Source of the DNA: Acidobacteriota bacterium
GTDB lineage: Bacteria; Acidobacteriota; Terriglobia; Acidiferrales; UBA7541
Assembly (NCBI GenBank): GCA_021324935.1
Contig: JAJPIE010000075.1
Span: 62,001 to 126,000 of the forward strand
Length of the DNA: 64,000 bases
Direction of reading: 5' to 3'
The position numbers and the translations under genes were made by a program. The notes below the pieces were generated by a model. That model did not search any database. It saw nothing but the letters and a program-made list of their open reading frames with translations, and was not told where the DNA came from. Positions 62,979 through 64,000 of the stretch are shown here, piece by piece (the stretch's first letter is position 1; the number at the start of each line of letters is the position of its first letter).

Positions 62979-64000
62979 ATGAACGTTCTCTCCATCGTGC
63001 GGCGAGCTACCGGGATCGGCTGGCAATGGAAAGCCTTCATTCCGGTGATCGGTGTTTTGTTTGTGAGCCTCTCCGTCATGACGGTGGTCGTATACAGGCA
63101 CAACATTCCCAATAAAGAATGGGTCATTCTCGGGGCGTTTTCCTTTGGCGTGGTCATTTGTTTCCTGCTGCTGGCGGTTTTGCTGGTGCTGGTGGAACGC
63201 CCCCTCGAGGACCTGAAGCGAACCATCGACCGCGTGCGCCGCGACGACCTTACCGCGCGCGTCGAGTTCGCCAGGCGCACCGACGACATCGGCCAGCTCG
63301 GGCGGCAGTTCAACCAGATGGTCGAGCAGTTGGAGCGCAATCGTTCTGAAATTGAAGAGCTTCACCGCCGGGAGATGGGCCGCGCCGAGCATCTAGCCAC
63401 GCTCGGCGAGCTCGCGGCGGGTTTGGCCCACGAAATCCGCAACCCGCTGGCCGGCATCGCCGGCGTGGTGGATGTCATGGGCAAGGAACTTCCGGCCGAC
63501 AGCCCCAGCCGCGCCGTGCTCGTCGATGTGCAGAACGAAATCGTGCATATTCAAAATATCCTGAACGACCTGCTTTCCTACGCGCGGCCGCGGCCTCCCA
63601 CCTTTCATCCAGCCGACTTGAACACCACGGTCGAGCAAGCCGTGCTTCTGGCGCGCCAGCAGGTGCGTACGCGGCCCATCCAGGTGCTCTATACGCCCGC
63701 GCCCAATTTGCCGATGGTGGTGCACGACCCGGCCTTGATTCAGCAAGTGGTGCTCAACCTGCTCCTGAACGGCATCCAGGCCATTCCCCAGCAAGGCACC
63801 GTCGAGGTCGACCTCTCGCCGGAGGACAACGGGGTGTTGGTCTGCGTGAAGGACAACGGACGAGGCATTCCCCCGGAGGCCCTGGCCAAAATCTTCAAGC
63901 CTTTTTTCACCACGCGGAAAGAGGGCACCGGTCTGGGCCTCTCCCTTGCCAGCGGGATCGTGCAATCCCATGGCGGCACGATCGAGGTTCGCAGCACGAT
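62979..64000 (+). CDS. HAMP sensor histidine kinase, cut by the window edge
   Basis: An open frame from ATG 62979 to the end of the window (340 codons, no stop). Two membrane helices (about 20-40 and 48-72) with only a very short segment between them precede a HAMP domain (about 70-125). HisKA has the phospho-accepting histidine in LAAGLAHEIRNPLAG, and the ATPase domain shows NLLLNGIQAIP, VKDNGRGIP and GTGLGLSL. The lack of a large external sensor suggests it detects a membrane or cytoplasmic signal. The sequence ends near the C-terminus of the ATPase domain; a response regulator probably follows beyond the window. Confidence 0.92.
   Translation, partial: MNVLSIVRRATGIGWQWKAFIPVIGVLFVSLSVMTVVVYRHNIPNKEWVILGAFSFGVVICFLLLAVLLVLVERPLEDLKRTIDRVRRDDLTARVEFARRTDDIGQLGRQFNQMVEQLERNRSEIEELHRREMGRAEHLATLGELAAGLAHEIRNPLAGIAGVVDVMGKELPADSPSRAVLVDVQNEIVHIQNILNDLLSYARPRPPTFHPADLNTTVEQAVLLARQQVRTRPIQVLYTPAPNLPMVVHDPALIQQVVLNLLLNGIQAIPQQGTVEVDLSPEDNGVLVCVKDNGRGIPPEALAKIFKPFFTTRKEGTGLGLSLASGIVQSHGGTIEVRST

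Overview
The window is GC-rich bacterial chromosome, densely coded on both strands, with no rRNA, tRNA, CRISPR array, insertion sequence or phage gene that I can recognise. Gene content suggests a Gram-negative, outer-membrane-bearing soil or sediment type bacterium. That content includes MsrPQ, TonB-domain proteins, two NtrC-type activators with their kinases, several multihaem cytochromes c and an outer-membrane barrel with a carboxypeptidase-like N-terminal domain. Many intergenic spacers carry short palindromes. I would guess Acidobacteriota; this is an inference, since no marker gene proves it.

Layout. 0.1-4.5 kb: a tryptophan operon on the minus strand, read trpC-trpF-trpB-trpA then an AroQ-type chorismate mutase; trpE, trpG and trpD are absent here. 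4.6-9.1 kb: an inositol-monophosphatase-family phosphatase, a DUF488 protein and a family 5 uracil-DNA glycosylase, converging on msrQ-msrP, then a secreted protein. 9.3-13.2 kb: an NtrC-type regulator, its histidine kinase and a small lipoprotein-like protein. 13.4-17 kb: thiO-like oxidase, a second secreted glycine-rich protein, two small proteins and a polysaccharide deacetylase. 17-20.9 kb: an envelope-stress set (PspA, a 43-residue membrane protein, flotillin, its NfeD/YqiJ-like partner, an XRE regulator). 21-28 kb: a five-gene operon in which two unknown exported proteins and a solute-binding protein precede an NtrY/NtrX-like kinase and regulator. 28-35.6 kb: amidohydrolase, second SPFH protein, site-2 protease with CBS domains, methyltransferase, metallophosphoesterase.

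35.8-44.5 kb is the most striking part. A c554-like multihaem cytochrome and a DinB-like protein precede a tight plus-strand operon. It encodes a NuoE-NuoF fusion, a NuoG-like iron-sulfur protein carrying two cyclic-nucleotide-binding domains and a four-cluster ferredoxin, a predicted dihaem cytochrome b membrane subunit, and a membrane-anchored decahaem cytochrome c. Together these look like a wire from NADH to periplasmic cytochrome (or the reverse), possibly gated by a cyclic nucleotide.

44.6-51.6 kb is mixed: aldo/keto reductase, two TonB-domain genes each with a sigma-54-like promoter, a degenerate receiver fused to an RsbW-like ATPase, a phosphofructokinase with pyrophosphate-type residues, a DJ-1 protein and a HAD phosphatase. 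51.9-58.0 kb is a two-gene operon encoding an outer-membrane barrel and a 1288-residue multihaem/LVIVD-repeat protein, a candidate outer-surface electron conduit that could extend the periplasmic wire. 58.2-64 kb: a tandem GlcG-domain lipoprotein, a DUF1906 protein, a tautomerase, a SthA-type transhydrogenase, and a HAMP histidine kinase cut by the right edge.
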